DNA of 51,129 bases from the NCBI GenBank assembly GCA_028823175.1, contig JAPKBZ010000028.1, positions 1-51,129 of the forward strand, given 5' to 3'. Below the pieces are notes generated by a model, which saw only the letters and a list, made by a program, of their open reading frames with translations, did no database searches and was not told the DNA's origin. Source of the stretch: Myxococcota bacterium. GTDB lineage: Bacteria; Myxococcota_A; UBA9160; UBA4427. Below, in pieces: positions 36,267-45,247 of this stretch (positions are counted from its first letter, which is position 1; every line of letters begins with the position of its first letter). The translations under genes and the position numbers were made by a program.

Positions 36267-37040
36267 ATGCCGGCTGATTTCAAGCACCTGCTCTGGCTTC
36301 TCAAGCTGGGGGCTCTTCTCAACCTCTACCTGATCGGAAGCCTCTGGCTACTCCCGGCAGTCGACCCCCAAGTCCTAATTCCTGGCCTGATCCTCCTAGC
36401 GGTCTCGGCATTTCGCTGCCTCTTCCCCAACCGCTACCTCGATAACGTAGTCTTTCACGACAGTCCCCTGAGTTCGATCCTCTTGACCCGCATACTCGCG
36501 ACCTTCTCTGAAGTCGCCTACATCTACCAGTTCGCCTACGTAATCCGCGTACTCAACTTTGACAGTTTCTCATGGATAGATGGTCTTTCCTGGCTGATGG
36601 TTGTCCAGGTCGTGATCTCCCAGGGATTCGTGTGGGCTGCAATTCTACTGAAGAGGCTCGACCTCTACTTCTACGAGGAGGCCGGCTGGTTCTTCATTTT
36701 TGCCGCCAACACCACGGCAAGCGCTTTCCTCTACGCAACGACTGCCCCCTCAATAACAGGGGCCGGGCTTCTACAGTTGAACCTTCTCTTCGGTGCCGGC
36801 TACCTTCCATGGCAAATCCTTCATCTCCGCTCCCTACGCATCGAAGCTCGTGCCGATACGGGGGGCAAAGGGTCGGCAAGCTGGCAGGAAGGCTTGACTG
36901 ATGCCCTCCGGCAGCGAAGACCGAGAACCGACGCAAAGTCGTGGGGGGGCGGTATCGGGCTCACGTGGATGATCGCTTATTGGGCGAGCTTGATTCCGCT
37001 TTGGGTCCACCACATCGCCACCAGCATTGCCAAGGCCTAG
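36267..37040 (+). CDS. Polytopic membrane protein of unknown function
   Basis: A 257-residue protein with about six hydrophobic segments (LLWLLKLGALLNLYLIGSLW and LIPGLILLAVSAFRCLF at the start). I recognise no family. Charged motifs include FPNRYLDNVVFHDSPLSS and a basic loop DALRQRRPRTDAKS before the last helix. The start at 36267 follows GGAAAG; a TTG at 36240 lies in the same frame. It converges on the histidine-kinase gene with 20 bp between them. Confidence 0.7.
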   Translation: MPADFKHLLWLLKLGALLNLYLIGSLWLLPAVDPQVLIPGLILLAVSAFRCLFPNRYLDNVVFHDSPLSSILLTRILATFSEVAYIYQFAYVIRVLNFDSFSWIDGLSWLMVVQVVISQGFVWAAILLKRLDLYFYEEAGWFFIFAANTTASAFLYATTAPSITGAGLLQLNLLFGAGYLPWQILHLRSLRIEARADTGGKGSASWQEGLTDALRQRRPRTDAKSWGGGIGLTWMIAYWASLIPLWVHHIATSIAKA

Positions 37041-37060
37041 GAACCCTAAATACCAGGCTT

Positions 37061-39310
37061 CTACGCTTTCCGGTTTGCCTCATACAAGCGGCTTGCGGCT
37101 TCCTCGAGATGGGTATCGAGGCCTGCCGAGTCAATAGGCTTAGCTAGAAAGCCATCGAAGCCGGCTTTGACGTAGCGAGCTTGATCAGACTCGCTCGCGC
37201 TGGCCGTCATCGCTACCACGTACGCATTTGAAATGCGGTCATCTGCCCTTATTCTCGCCAACGCCTGGAAGCCGTCGCAGTCCGGCATATGAATATCCAT
37301 GAGAATCAACTCGGGGTGCTCTCTCACCATATAATCAATAGCCTCCCCGGCGCTCTGGACCAGAACGGAGTCGGTATCTCGAACACGCAATAGGCCTGCG
37401 ACGACCGACAGATTCGAAGGTGCATCATCCACGACGAGCACCCGCGTCGCGGCCTCGGCAGATAGCCTGGGCGCAGGCTCCAAATCAACCTCTACGGGTG
37501 TTCCAGCACTAACTTCGCCTTCAGTGACCTCCGCGAGTGGAACTGTGAGGAAGAACCGGCTACCGAACCCCAATCGGCTCTCGACGCGCACATCTCCACC
37601 GTGAAGATTTGCGAGGCGACGGGTCAGTGCGAGACCTATACCACTTCCCCCGAGCGCTTCGTCTCGCTTCTTGTCGACCTGGTAGAAATCTTCGAAAATT
37701 TTCTCCAGATCGTCCTTGGCGATACCAATGCCTTGATCCCACACTTCCAGGGAGAACTGCTCTTTTCCCTCGCGCTTCCAACGCACTCCGACGCTCCCAC
37801 CGGCTGGCGTAAACTTGACCGCGTTGGACAAAAGGTTGTAAAGGCTTTGCCTGAAGCGCCGAGCATCAACCCGAACTTTTGGAACGCCTTCTTTAATCTG
37901 ATTGACGATCGCGATTTCTTTTACGGCACCCGAGTTGATATTCTGAATGACTTCTCGCACCGTCTCGGAGGGATCAATATCTTCGAGTGAGAGTTCAACC
38001 GCACCCATCGTGATTTTTGTCACGTCGAGAAGATCATTGATCAGGTCTAAAAGATGATGGCCCGACTCACGGATACTCTGAACGAATTCCTTTTGGTCCG
38101 AGTTGAGTTCTCCGAACTCTCTCTCCGTGAGAAGTTCGGCGAAACCCAGGATCCCGCTCAGAGGCGTCCTCGTTTCATGGCTAACCCATGAAAGAAATCT
38201 GGACTTAGCTGCGTCGGAAGCCTCTGCAGCGTCTCTGGCCTGGACGAGGAACGTGGCCTGGTCGCGCAGGCGGTTATTGAGCAGGATTTCGACCCGCTGG
38301 GCCCACCAGTCTCTCGTAGCCAGGGTGAAGACGAGTAAGAAGATGGCCGTCCCAAGATAGGGGAGCACCGGGCCAACGATCGCTTCCTGGTAGACGATCG
38401 CAGCAAAGAATACGCACCCTACTGCAGTAGCAGGAATCAGGGTTTCCAACTGCTTGCTTCTTTCTTCCCTCCAACCCTCTCCGGTCTCTCTTTCGGGGAT
38501 AGCATCGGCATATTCCTGCTCCGAGGCGGCGACGTACCATAGGGCAGCAGCAACCAGGTAGAGCACAGAGAACGCGCTCGAGAAAACCCCATGACCCGCC
38601 ATGAAGTTACCGACGAAGGTAAAATACTCGGCTACGACGCAGACCATGCCGAGAAAGATCAGTCGCATGATCGAACGTTTTTGACCCGCTTGCCTGTAGA
38701 TGACCATTGCAAAGGCCGTTGCCGTCGACGCCATCACGACCCCACCCTCGAGGGCTTTCAGGATCGCCACAGCGGGTTCCGCTATCGCGTTGGGCAGCTT
38801 GGGGTAAACAGCGAGGAGATAGACGAAGACCACGGCTGAGAAGACGATAAAAAGATTGCTCAGCAAGACGAGGGCAACACCCGGTATGGCCGACCTATCC
38901 TGGTAGATCAGAAGGCCAAGCAGCAGGAATACCGGTGAGAGCGAGTAGCCGACCGAGGTAAACGAGGTGAGCGGGCTATCGCCTTGGGGCGAAAGCTCCA
39001 GATAACCCCAAATGCCTTCGGTTATGGCCATTAAGAAACACCCCACGAAAATCGCGACCCAGGCGATCCGCACGCGTGATTCCGACCGAGTGGCCGTCCT
39101 GAGGGCCCGGATGCCTGCAACGGCGGGCAGCAAAGGAAATAAGAGCGCGACGTACCAGTAACCGAATGTGCCGGGTTTGGAACCGACAATGACAAAGTAC
39201 TCACACAGGAGAATTGTCGGAACGAAAAAGGCCAACTGGCCGAGGCGACGGGAGACATGGCTTCCGGGGCGAAGAAGTTCTGCGACCGAACCGCTCCCAG
39301 TTGCCAGCAT
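37061..39310 (-). CDS. Hybrid sensor histidine kinase with multi-helix membrane sensor and C-terminal receiver
   Basis: A 749-residue protein. The first 350 residues contain about eight hydrophobic helices with no recognisable ligand domain. Then come the HisKA H-box (FLSWVSHETRTPLSGILGFA), the HATPase N-box (LLSNAVKFTPAGG), and the G boxes (DQGIGI, GGSGIGLALTRR). The C-terminal receiver has VLVVDDAPSNL, LILMDIHMPDCDGF with the phospho-Asp, VAMTASAS and FLAKPID. It lacks an output domain, so a separate partner is needed. The start at 39310 follows AAAGGCGA; the frame extends to 39382. No response regulator gene is adjacent. Confidence 0.92.
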   Translation of the reverse strand: MLATGSGSVAELLRPGSHVSRRLGQLAFFVPTILLCEYFVIVGSKPGTFGYWYVALLFPLLPAVAGIRALRTATRSESRVRIAWVAIFVGCFLMAITEGIWGYLELSPQGDSPLTSFTSVGYSLSPVFLLLGLLIYQDRSAIPGVALVLLSNLFIVFSAVVFVYLLAVYPKLPNAIAEPAVAILKALEGGVVMASTATAFAMVIYRQAGQKRSIMRLIFLGMVCVVAEYFTFVGNFMAGHGVFSSAFSVLYLVAAALWYVAASEQEYADAIPERETGEGWREERSKQLETLIPATAVGCVFFAAIVYQEAIVGPVLPYLGTAIFLLVFTLATRDWWAQRVEILLNNRLRDQATFLVQARDAAEASDAAKSRFLSWVSHETRTPLSGILGFAELLTEREFGELNSDQKEFVQSIRESGHHLLDLINDLLDVTKITMGAVELSLEDIDPSETVREVIQNINSGAVKEIAIVNQIKEGVPKVRVDARRFRQSLYNLLSNAVKFTPAGGSVGVRWKREGKEQFSLEVWDQGIGIAKDDLEKIFEDFYQVDKKRDEALGGSGIGLALTRRLANLHGGDVRVESRLGFGSRFFLTVPLAEVTEGEVSAGTPVEVDLEPAPRLSAEAATRVLVVDDAPSNLSVVAGLLRVRDTDSVLVQSAGEAIDYMVREHPELILMDIHMPDCDGFQALARIRADDRISNAYVVAMTASASESDQARYVKAGFDGFLAKPIDSAGLDTHLEEAASRLYEANRKA

Positions 39311-39641
39311 TCGCCTTTTTTTCTCCCCGATTCTCGGAACCCAGCCGCGAGCGTCACTATAGGGAATGGGCCAGCCAAGCACATTAGGGGGTCCCCCCTA
39401 GTTCCCGGAGGGTGCGGTTGGCCGCTCGGCGACCACTCCCTTGGCGACAAAATTGCATTTCTGTGATTCTCGCTCTCCCCATGCCGCCTCTGAGGGACGG
39501 CTGGCCTGAGTCACCCGTTTTTCTCACGGCGCCTCCCCTCGCCTAGGGCGTGCAAGCATGCGATGGTCGCCTCCAGGGAGCGATGTCATGGGCTGAGAGC
39601 TGTTAGGCTCGTTCCCGCGAAGCGATTAGGAGGGGACCCTT
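39311..39641. other. Gene-free divergent region of 331 bp
   Basis: It lies between the histidine-kinase start and the SDR start. It holds a G/C palindrome at 39385-39400 (TAGGGGG, 2 bases, CCCCCTA) close to the kinase start, and otherwise no feature I can support. Confidence 0.5.
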
Positions 39642-40508
39642 GTGAAAGAATTTCGCGGTCGCGTGGCCGTTGTCACGGGAGCGGCTAGTGGAATCGGCCT
39701 CGGCATGGCAAAGGCTCTCTGCGCCGAAGGCGCTAGGGTCGTTCTAGCCGATATTGAGCAAGCTCCACTCACGGAGGCGACCGCTCAACTCCGGGACTCG
39801 GGCGCAGACGTGACACCGGTCTGCTGCGACGTCGCCAATGAAGCTTCGATGGACGCTCTGAGAGACGAGACTCTGGCCGCCTACGGTGCGGTCCACGTGC
39901 TCTGCAACAACGCCGGCGTAGCCGGTAGCCTGCCTCTACCGATCTGGGAGCAGCCCGCTGAGGAATGGGACTGGGTCATGGGCGTCAACTTCAATGCCGT
40001 GCTCCAGGGTATCCGGCGTTTCGTCCCACTGATGGTCGAGCAAAATGAAGGAGGCCACGTCGTCAACACGGCCTCAATCGCGGGCCTGATCGTCGCCCGA
40101 GGAATTTACGGTGTCTCGAAACACGCTGTGGTGGCGCTTTCCGAGGCCATCTACCGCGATCTGGAAGCCCGACAACAGCCCATCGGGGTTTCCGTACTCT
40201 GCCCCGGCTGGGTCAATACACGCATCATCGAATCCGAGCGCAATCGCCCGGAAGCTCCCCGGGCGATGCCTGAAGCCGAGAACCCGCTTGTCGAACAAAT
40301 GCGAAAGCTGGTAGAGCAGAATATCAAGGATGGACTGGACCCCGACGAGGTCGGCCGCCAAGTGGTCGACGCTATCCGCGAGGATCGCTTCTACATCTTG
40401 ACCCACGACTGGGTCGAGATGATCGAAAGCCGAATACGGCCCATTATCACGGGTTCTAATCCCGAAAATTTCCAGATGCCCATCGCCCCCGCTCAAGAAG
40501 AGAGTTAG
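39642..40508 (+). CDS. Short-chain dehydrogenase/reductase
   Basis: A 288-residue classical SDR: nucleotide loop VVTGAASGIGLGMAKALCAE, ADIEQ after strand 2 (Asp suggests NAD preference), CNNAGVAGS, catalytic Ser in NTASIAGL and YGVSK as the YxxxK. The C-terminal tail (residues 200-288) is longer than usual. A GTG start at 39642 is supported by AGGAGGGG 6 bases before. An esterase gene follows after 67 bp and the C-S lyase fusion after that. The substrate is unknown. Confidence 0.9.
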   Translation: MKEFRGRVAVVTGAASGIGLGMAKALCAEGARVVLADIEQAPLTEATAQLRDSGADVTPVCCDVANEASMDALRDETLAAYGAVHVLCNNAGVAGSLPLPIWEQPAEEWDWVMGVNFNAVLQGIRRFVPLMVEQNEGGHVVNTASIAGLIVARGIYGVSKHAVVALSEAIYRDLEARQQPIGVSVLCPGWVNTRIIESERNRPEAPRAMPEAENPLVEQMRKLVEQNIKDGLDPDEVGRQVVDAIREDRFYILTHDWVEMIESRIRPIITGSNPENFQMPIAPAQEES

Positions 40509-40575
40509 GGATAGAGGGTCCGATCCTTACTTCTTCACCCGGCACTCCGAGGTCGAGCACCATGAGCCAGCTCGA

Positions 40576-41568
40576 ATGAAGATCGAAATTCGTCCGGGAC
40601 CGCTCGGAACCAAGGGGGGCGAACCCTTTCCCGAGGTTCGTCCAGAGCTGGAAGCCATGCAGAAAGCCCGGCGTTTCATGCGCCCCTCGCTGATGCGCCT
40701 GATCCCGAATTCGCTCATCGTCAAGGCGATGAGAAAAGCCTTCGGCTACCCCAACCGCGATATCGCGAAGAAGAAAATCTCAGTCCGGCACCGCTCGATT
40801 CCTGGACCCGGTGGCGAAATTTCGCTGCGAATCTACTCGCCCGAAGGAGAAGGGCTCCCGATCCTTCTCTACTTTCATGGAGGCGGATGGGTTGCCGGAA
40901 GCGTCGAGGCCGTAGAGAATATTGGCCGAGGCATCGCAGATCGAGCAGGCTTCATCGTAATCAACGTCGACTACCGGCTTGCCCCGGAACACAAGTTTCC
41001 AGCCGGCCTCGAGGACTGCTATGCGGCGCTTCTCTGGGCGGCTGAGCACGGGCAAGAACTCGGCGGAGATCCCTCACATCTCGTGGTAGCGGGGGATAGT
41101 GCGGGCGGAAATTTTGCAACCGTCTGCTGCCTGCTTGCCGATGAGCGCGGTGGGCCACGCATCACCCGTCAGGTACTCATCTACCCCGGCGTCGACTTGT
41201 CGGGGCGCTGCGCCGAGGAGATCGGCGATTCCGAGAACGGAAAGGCGCCGAATCTCGCCGATTTCATGGCCGCGGTGTACGTGGAGGACAAGGAACTTCT
41301 GGCCCACCCCCACTGCTCGCCCTGGCTGGCGGAGAATTTTTCCGGCATGCCCCCTGCCCTGGTGCTCACCGCCGAGTTCTGCTTCATCCGAGACCAGGGC
41401 GAGGCGTACGCCCAGAAACTCGATGCCGTAGGCGTGCCTACACGAGCGATCCGATACAATGGGCTCGGCCACGCCTTTCTCGACAAGGTCGGCGTCTGGC
41501 GCCAGGCCGACGCCTGTATCGATGAGATCGCCGAGGTCCTGACCATGGACATCTCGGAGCAAGGCTGA
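40576..41568 (+). CDS. Alpha/beta hydrolase, hormone-sensitive-lipase (HSL) type esterase
   Basis: A 330-residue esterase with the HSL oxyanion motif YFHGGGWVAGS, the nucleophile elbow GDSAGGNFA, an acidic residue region near AEFCFIRDQG, and the catalytic His in GLGHAFLD. It lacks a signal peptide, so it is probably cytoplasmic. It hydrolyses short-chain or carboxylic esters. No strong ribosome site precedes the ATG at 40576. It lies 67 bp after the SDR gene on the same strand, so they may be cotranscribed. Confidence 0.9.
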   Translation: MKIEIRPGPLGTKGGEPFPEVRPELEAMQKARRFMRPSLMRLIPNSLIVKAMRKAFGYPNRDIAKKKISVRHRSIPGPGGEISLRIYSPEGEGLPILLYFHGGGWVAGSVEAVENIGRGIADRAGFIVINVDYRLAPEHKFPAGLEDCYAALLWAAEHGQELGGDPSHLVVAGDSAGGNFATVCCLLADERGGPRITRQVLIYPGVDLSGRCAEEIGDSENGKAPNLADFMAAVYVEDKELLAHPHCSPWLAENFSGMPPALVLTAEFCFIRDQGEAYAQKLDAVGVPTRAIRYNGLGHAFLDKVGVWRQADACIDEIAEVLTMDISEQG

Positions 41569-41676
41569 ACCGCTCTCCGCCCCTGGGCTGTCGATCCGGG
41601 GGGGGAATGGCGATGCGGCGAATCATACAACCCGGCGCCGTCGCCGAAAGATTGGGCGGAAGAAAACGGCTCCTCC

Positions 41677-43509
41677 ATGAGGCTCCCGCTTGATATGTCT
41701 TCCACTGATTTGAGTGCTGAATTCAACTCCCTCGATCCGGCCACCCTGCGCCGTAGGGGGAGCGCCAAGTGGCGTGCGATTCCCAAGGATGTGCTGCCGG
41801 CATGGGTTGCCGACATGGATTTCCCTGTTGCCGAGCCCATTCGAAAAGCCATCGGCAAGCTCGTGGACTCGAGCACTCTCGGCTACTCGATTCCCGCCGA
41901 GCGACACGATCTCATCCCGATTTTCTGTGACCGGGTTGCCGAACGCTTCGCTTGGCCCATTCAACCCGGCCAAGTCACCCTCCTAACCGACGTTGTCCAG
42001 GGCCTGTACCTGGGCTGCCAAATCTTTTCGGAGCCGGGTGATGGCGTGGTCATCCAAACGCCAATCTACCCTCGCTTTCTTGATGCCGTCAAGAACACGG
42101 GGCGGCGTCTGGTCGCCAACCCTCTTGCCTGGAGCGGCGAACGCTTTGAGCTCGACATCCAGGGACTCCGGTCGGCGATCGATTCGACGACACGTATCCT
42201 GATGCTTTGCCACCCCCACAACCCTACCGGCCGTGTTTTTGGGAGAGCCGAACTCGAATCCCTGGCTGAACTCGCCCTCGAAAAAAACCTGATCGTACTC
42301 TCCGACGAGATTCACGCGGACCTCGTCTATGGCGGCCACCGCCACATTCCCTTCGCATCGATTTCCCCAGAAATATCTGAGCGGACAGTCACCCTCATGT
42401 CGGCCTCAAAGGCCTTCAACATCGCGGGCCTCCATTGTGGGCTGGCAATTTTTGGAGGCGACGAAGTCCAGGAACGTTTCGAGCACGGACCCGTAAGAAC
42501 CCGGGGCATGGTTAACAGCCTGGGAATGGCCGGATCCCTGGCCGCATTCCAGCAAGGCCAGCCCTGGCTCGACGCGGTTCTCGAGCAACTTCAGCAAAAC
42601 CGTGAACTCGTCGAATCCTTCGTCGCAGAGCATATGCCCGAAATCGATTACGCCACCCCCGAGGCTACTTATATGGCTTGGCTCGACTGCCGGCCCCTCG
42701 AACTTCAGATGGAGCCGCGTGCTTTTTTTCTCCATCACGCACGCGTCGCGCTCTCCGCGGGGTCCGAGTTCGGGCCCGGTGGCGAGGGCTGCGTACGGCT
42801 CAACTTCGCCACCTCGCGCCAAATTCTCGGGGAGATCCTCGATCGAATGGCCGATGCAATCGCCCGGCGCCGCCGGGATTCAAAAAGGATCCAAATGACA
42901 ATGTCTCCCCATCGCCCAGAAATTGAATCCATCGTCAAGAAAACTCTCGATCAGGTCCGCAGCCTGGAAGAAGAGAAGGGAATCGATCGAGATTCTCTCG
43001 GAGAGATACAAAACCTTCTCGTTGACATGACCAAGAGAAAGGATCTTTTTGGGAAAGACAATTTTCCGGAGCCTACAGGTGAGATGCCCGCAGCGATCTA
43101 CCTGATCAGTGCGGACGAGGGCGATCGTTTCGCCCTCTACCTGGTCTGTGCCAAATCAGATACCGCCGCTCCTCCCCATGACCATACTACCTGGGCTGTG
43201 ATCGCTGGGATCGAGGGACAGGAGGAGAACGTGATCTGGGAACGAGTCGATGACCGCTCGATCCCGGGCAAGGGGGAATTGAAGGAAGCACGGAGAGTTG
43301 TCCTCGAGGATGGTGACGCCATCGCGTTCCTCGGTGATGATATCCACAGTATCAAAGTGGTCTCCGACGGACCGACTCGCCATTTTCACCTCTACGGTAA
43401 GGGCTTCGACCAGCAAACCGAGCGCGTCTCCTACAACTTGGACAAGGGGACGTACGTAAAACTCCCGACGGGACTTTTGCCCGTGGACGAAAGCCGGCGA
43501 ATCGCCTGA
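41677..43509 (+). CDS. Fusion of PatB/MalY-type C-S lyase (PLP) with a cysteine-dioxygenase-like cupin
   Basis: A 610-residue two-part protein. Residues 1-400 are a class-II PLP aminotransferase-fold C-S lyase: AWVADMDFPVAEPIRKAI at the start, HPHNPTGRVF (Asn182), SDEIHADLVYGG (Asp210), and the PLP lysine 245 in SASKAFNIAGLHCG. These are the features of cystathionine beta-lyase PatB/MalY. Residues 409-610 are a thiol-dioxygenase cupin: His501 and His503 in PPHDHTTWAVIAG, His557 in GDDIHSIKV as the iron ligands, and HFHLYGKGFD with His571 and Tyr573 matching the CDO His-Tyr pair. The CDO Cys93 position is Val, as in bacterial thiol dioxygenases. The joint holds an internal ribosome-site-like AAAAAGGAT and ATGs at 42895 and 42901. 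A rhodanese gene follows after 4 bp. Inferred job: release a thiol from a thioether amino acid and oxidise it to a sulfinate. The start is uncertain (41677 or 41695). Confidence 0.93.
   Translation: MRLPLDMSSTDLSAEFNSLDPATLRRRGSAKWRAIPKDVLPAWVADMDFPVAEPIRKAIGKLVDSSTLGYSIPAERHDLIPIFCDRVAERFAWPIQPGQVTLLTDVVQGLYLGCQIFSEPGDGVVIQTPIYPRFLDAVKNTGRRLVANPLAWSGERFELDIQGLRSAIDSTTRILMLCHPHNPTGRVFGRAELESLAELALEKNLIVLSDEIHADLVYGGHRHIPFASISPEISERTVTLMSASKAFNIAGLHCGLAIFGGDEVQERFEHGPVRTRGMVNSLGMAGSLAAFQQGQPWLDAVLEQLQQNRELVESFVAEHMPEIDYATPEATYMAWLDCRPLELQMEPRAFFLHHARVALSAGSEFGPGGEGCVRLNFATSRQILGEILDRMADAIARRRRDSKRIQMTMSPHRPEIESIVKKTLDQVRSLEEEKGIDRDSLGEIQNLLVDMTKRKDLFGKDNFPEPTGEMPAAIYLISADEGDRFALYLVCAKSDTAAPPHDHTTWAVIAGIEGQEENVIWERVDDRSIPGKGELKEARRVVLEDGDAIAFLGDDIHSIKVVSDGPTRHFHLYGKGFDQQTERVSYNLDKGTYVKLPTGLLPVDESRRIA
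42884..42903 (+). promoter_or_regulatory. Candidate internal ribosome site and start codons within the lyase-dioxygenase fusion
   Basis: AAAAAGGAT is followed by in-frame ATGs at 42895 and 42901, exactly at the inter-domain joint. If used, a separate cupin of about 202 residues would be made from the same mRNA. This could be the remains of a separate gene joined by loss of a stop codon. Confidence 0.4.
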
Positions 43510-43513
43510 AAGA

Positions 43514-45118
43514 ATGCCGAAGCCTCTCTCTCCCGAGCAACTACGCCGCTTCCTGCTAGAAGACGAGGAAATCGCACTTCTCGACGTCCGCGAGGTCGAA
43601 CCCTTCTCTGAGGGTCACCTCCTCTGGGCGGCTCCGCTTCCCCTGAGCATTCTCGAGACCCGCATCAGCGACCTCGTACCCCGCCTGGAGGCAAGAGTGA
43701 TCACTTGCGACGGGGGGGAGGGAATCGCTGAACGCGCTGCCCTCCGCCTGGAAGAACTGGGCTACAAAAACGCCGGGTTCCTTGTCGGTGGCACGACTGG
43801 GTGGCTCGAAGCGGGCTTCGTCACCTTCGACGGCGTCAACGTACCGAGCAAGGCCTTTGGGGAATACGTCGAACACGAGTCGAAAACTCCCTCAATTTCT
43901 GCTGATGAACTTCATGCGATGCTCGAGCAAGGCGATGACATCAAAGTCCTGGACGCGCGCCCCAGCCAGGAATTCAACTACGTCAGCATCCCCTCCGGTA
44001 CGTGTTGCCCCGGGGTCGAGCTTGTTTATCGCGTCCATGATGCCGCTCCCTCGCCCGACACAACCGTGGTTGTCAACTGCGCTGGTCGCACCCGGAGCAT
44101 CATTGGCGCCCAATCCCTGATTGACGCTGGAATTCCAAACCCCGTCGTCGCCCTGCGCAACGGCACAATGGGGTGGCAACTTGGCGGTTATGAACCGGCT
44201 CGAGGGGAAACGCGCCATGCAGACCTCCCCTCTGATCGAGGGCTGGCCGAGGCCAGAAAGGCAGCGACCCGTATCACCGAGCGCTTCGGCGTCAGAAAGA
44301 TTGGCAGCGAGTGCCTCGACGACTGGCGTCAGCAGACAGAGACGCGGACCCTCTACGTCCTCGATGTGCGCAGCCGAGAGGAGTACGAAGCCGGACACAT
44401 TCCTGGCTCGATCCATGCTCCTGGGGGCCAACTCGTCCAGAATACAGACACGTGGATCGCGACACGGGGCGCCCGCATCGTACTCGTCGACGGTGATGGC
44501 GTGCGAGCGACCATGGCGGCGGCCTGGCTGACCCAGATGGGGCATCTCGGTACTGTGGTTCTCGAAGGGGGCCTCTCGGGGCCTCTGGAGAAGGGCCGGC
44601 ATATAACCTCCATCTGCGGCCTCGATACCGCGCGGGCTCGCTTGATTGAAGCCGACGAAGTTGTCCAATTTTCCGAAGAGGAAGCCACCGCCATCGTCGA
44701 CCTGAGCCCCAGTCCCTTCTATCGGATGGGGCATATCGAGGGGGCCTGGTTCGCCAATCGGGTCCGCCTCGAAGAGGCTCTGTCCCGAATCGGGGAAACC
44801 AAGCGCCTGCTCCTGACCTCCCTTGACGGCGCCATTGCCCAACTCGCGGCAGCCGAGGCGGAACGATTCTTCTCCGGCCCCATCCGTGTTTTACGGGGCG
44901 GCAACAAAGCCTGGCGAGATGCGGGACTGCCTCTGGTGGGCGACCCGATCCGCATGGCCGACGAGCCGGATGATGTCTGGCAAATTCCCTTCGACCCCAA
45001 TCGAAAGGATGGGAAGACCTTGGAGGAGGGGATGCAAGAATACCTCGCTTGGGAGATCGATCTAAACGAGCGGATCCAGCGCGACGGAACCACGCGATTC
45101 TCACGAGGCGGGCGTTAG
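43514..45118 (+). CDS. Four-domain rhodanese-like sulfurtransferase
   Basis: A 534-residue protein with four rhodanese units: about 1-105, 125-235, 260-365 and 375-480. Unit 1 has an active-site-like loop with Cys65 (CDGGEGIAERAA). Unit 2 has a canonical one with Cys189 (NCAGRTRS). In unit 3 the position is Asp326 (VDGDGVRATMAA) and in unit 4 Ser436 (TSLDGAIAQLAA), so both are probably inactive structural copies. DVREVEPFSEGHL, DARPSQEFNYVSIP and DVRSREEYEAGHIPGS are the typical N-terminal motifs of the units. It starts 4 bp after the lyase-dioxygenase stop, so joint translation is likely. It could move sulfane sulfur or handle persulfide made by the partner. Confidence 0.93.
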   Translation: MPKPLSPEQLRRFLLEDEEIALLDVREVEPFSEGHLLWAAPLPLSILETRISDLVPRLEARVITCDGGEGIAERAALRLEELGYKNAGFLVGGTTGWLEAGFVTFDGVNVPSKAFGEYVEHESKTPSISADELHAMLEQGDDIKVLDARPSQEFNYVSIPSGTCCPGVELVYRVHDAAPSPDTTVVVNCAGRTRSIIGAQSLIDAGIPNPVVALRNGTMGWQLGGYEPARGETRHADLPSDRGLAEARKAATRITERFGVRKIGSECLDDWRQQTETRTLYVLDVRSREEYEAGHIPGSIHAPGGQLVQNTDTWIATRGARIVLVDGDGVRATMAAAWLTQMGHLGTVVLEGGLSGPLEKGRHITSICGLDTARARLIEADEVVQFSEEEATAIVDLSPSPFYRMGHIEGAWFANRVRLEEALSRIGETKRLLLTSLDGAIAQLAAAEAERFFSGPIRVLRGGNKAWRDAGLPLVGDPIRMADEPDDVWQIPFDPNRKDGKTLEEGMQEYLAWEIDLNERIQRDGTTRFSRGGR

Positions 45119-45247
45119 CCCGGAATGGTTGGGCTCATCGCTGCCTTTTGCTCCAGCATCGGACCGGGGTCGTCCTTTTAACCTGAGCTGGGCACAGGTC
45201 AGCTTCGACCCCGAGAGCCACATCGAAGTCGAGGGGCGATGCCTTCT

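Noticed and set aside
45119-45247. AGCCC/GGGCT hairpin after the rhodanese gene as a terminator
   Set aside because: The stem is only 5 bp with a 9-base loop and no T-run.
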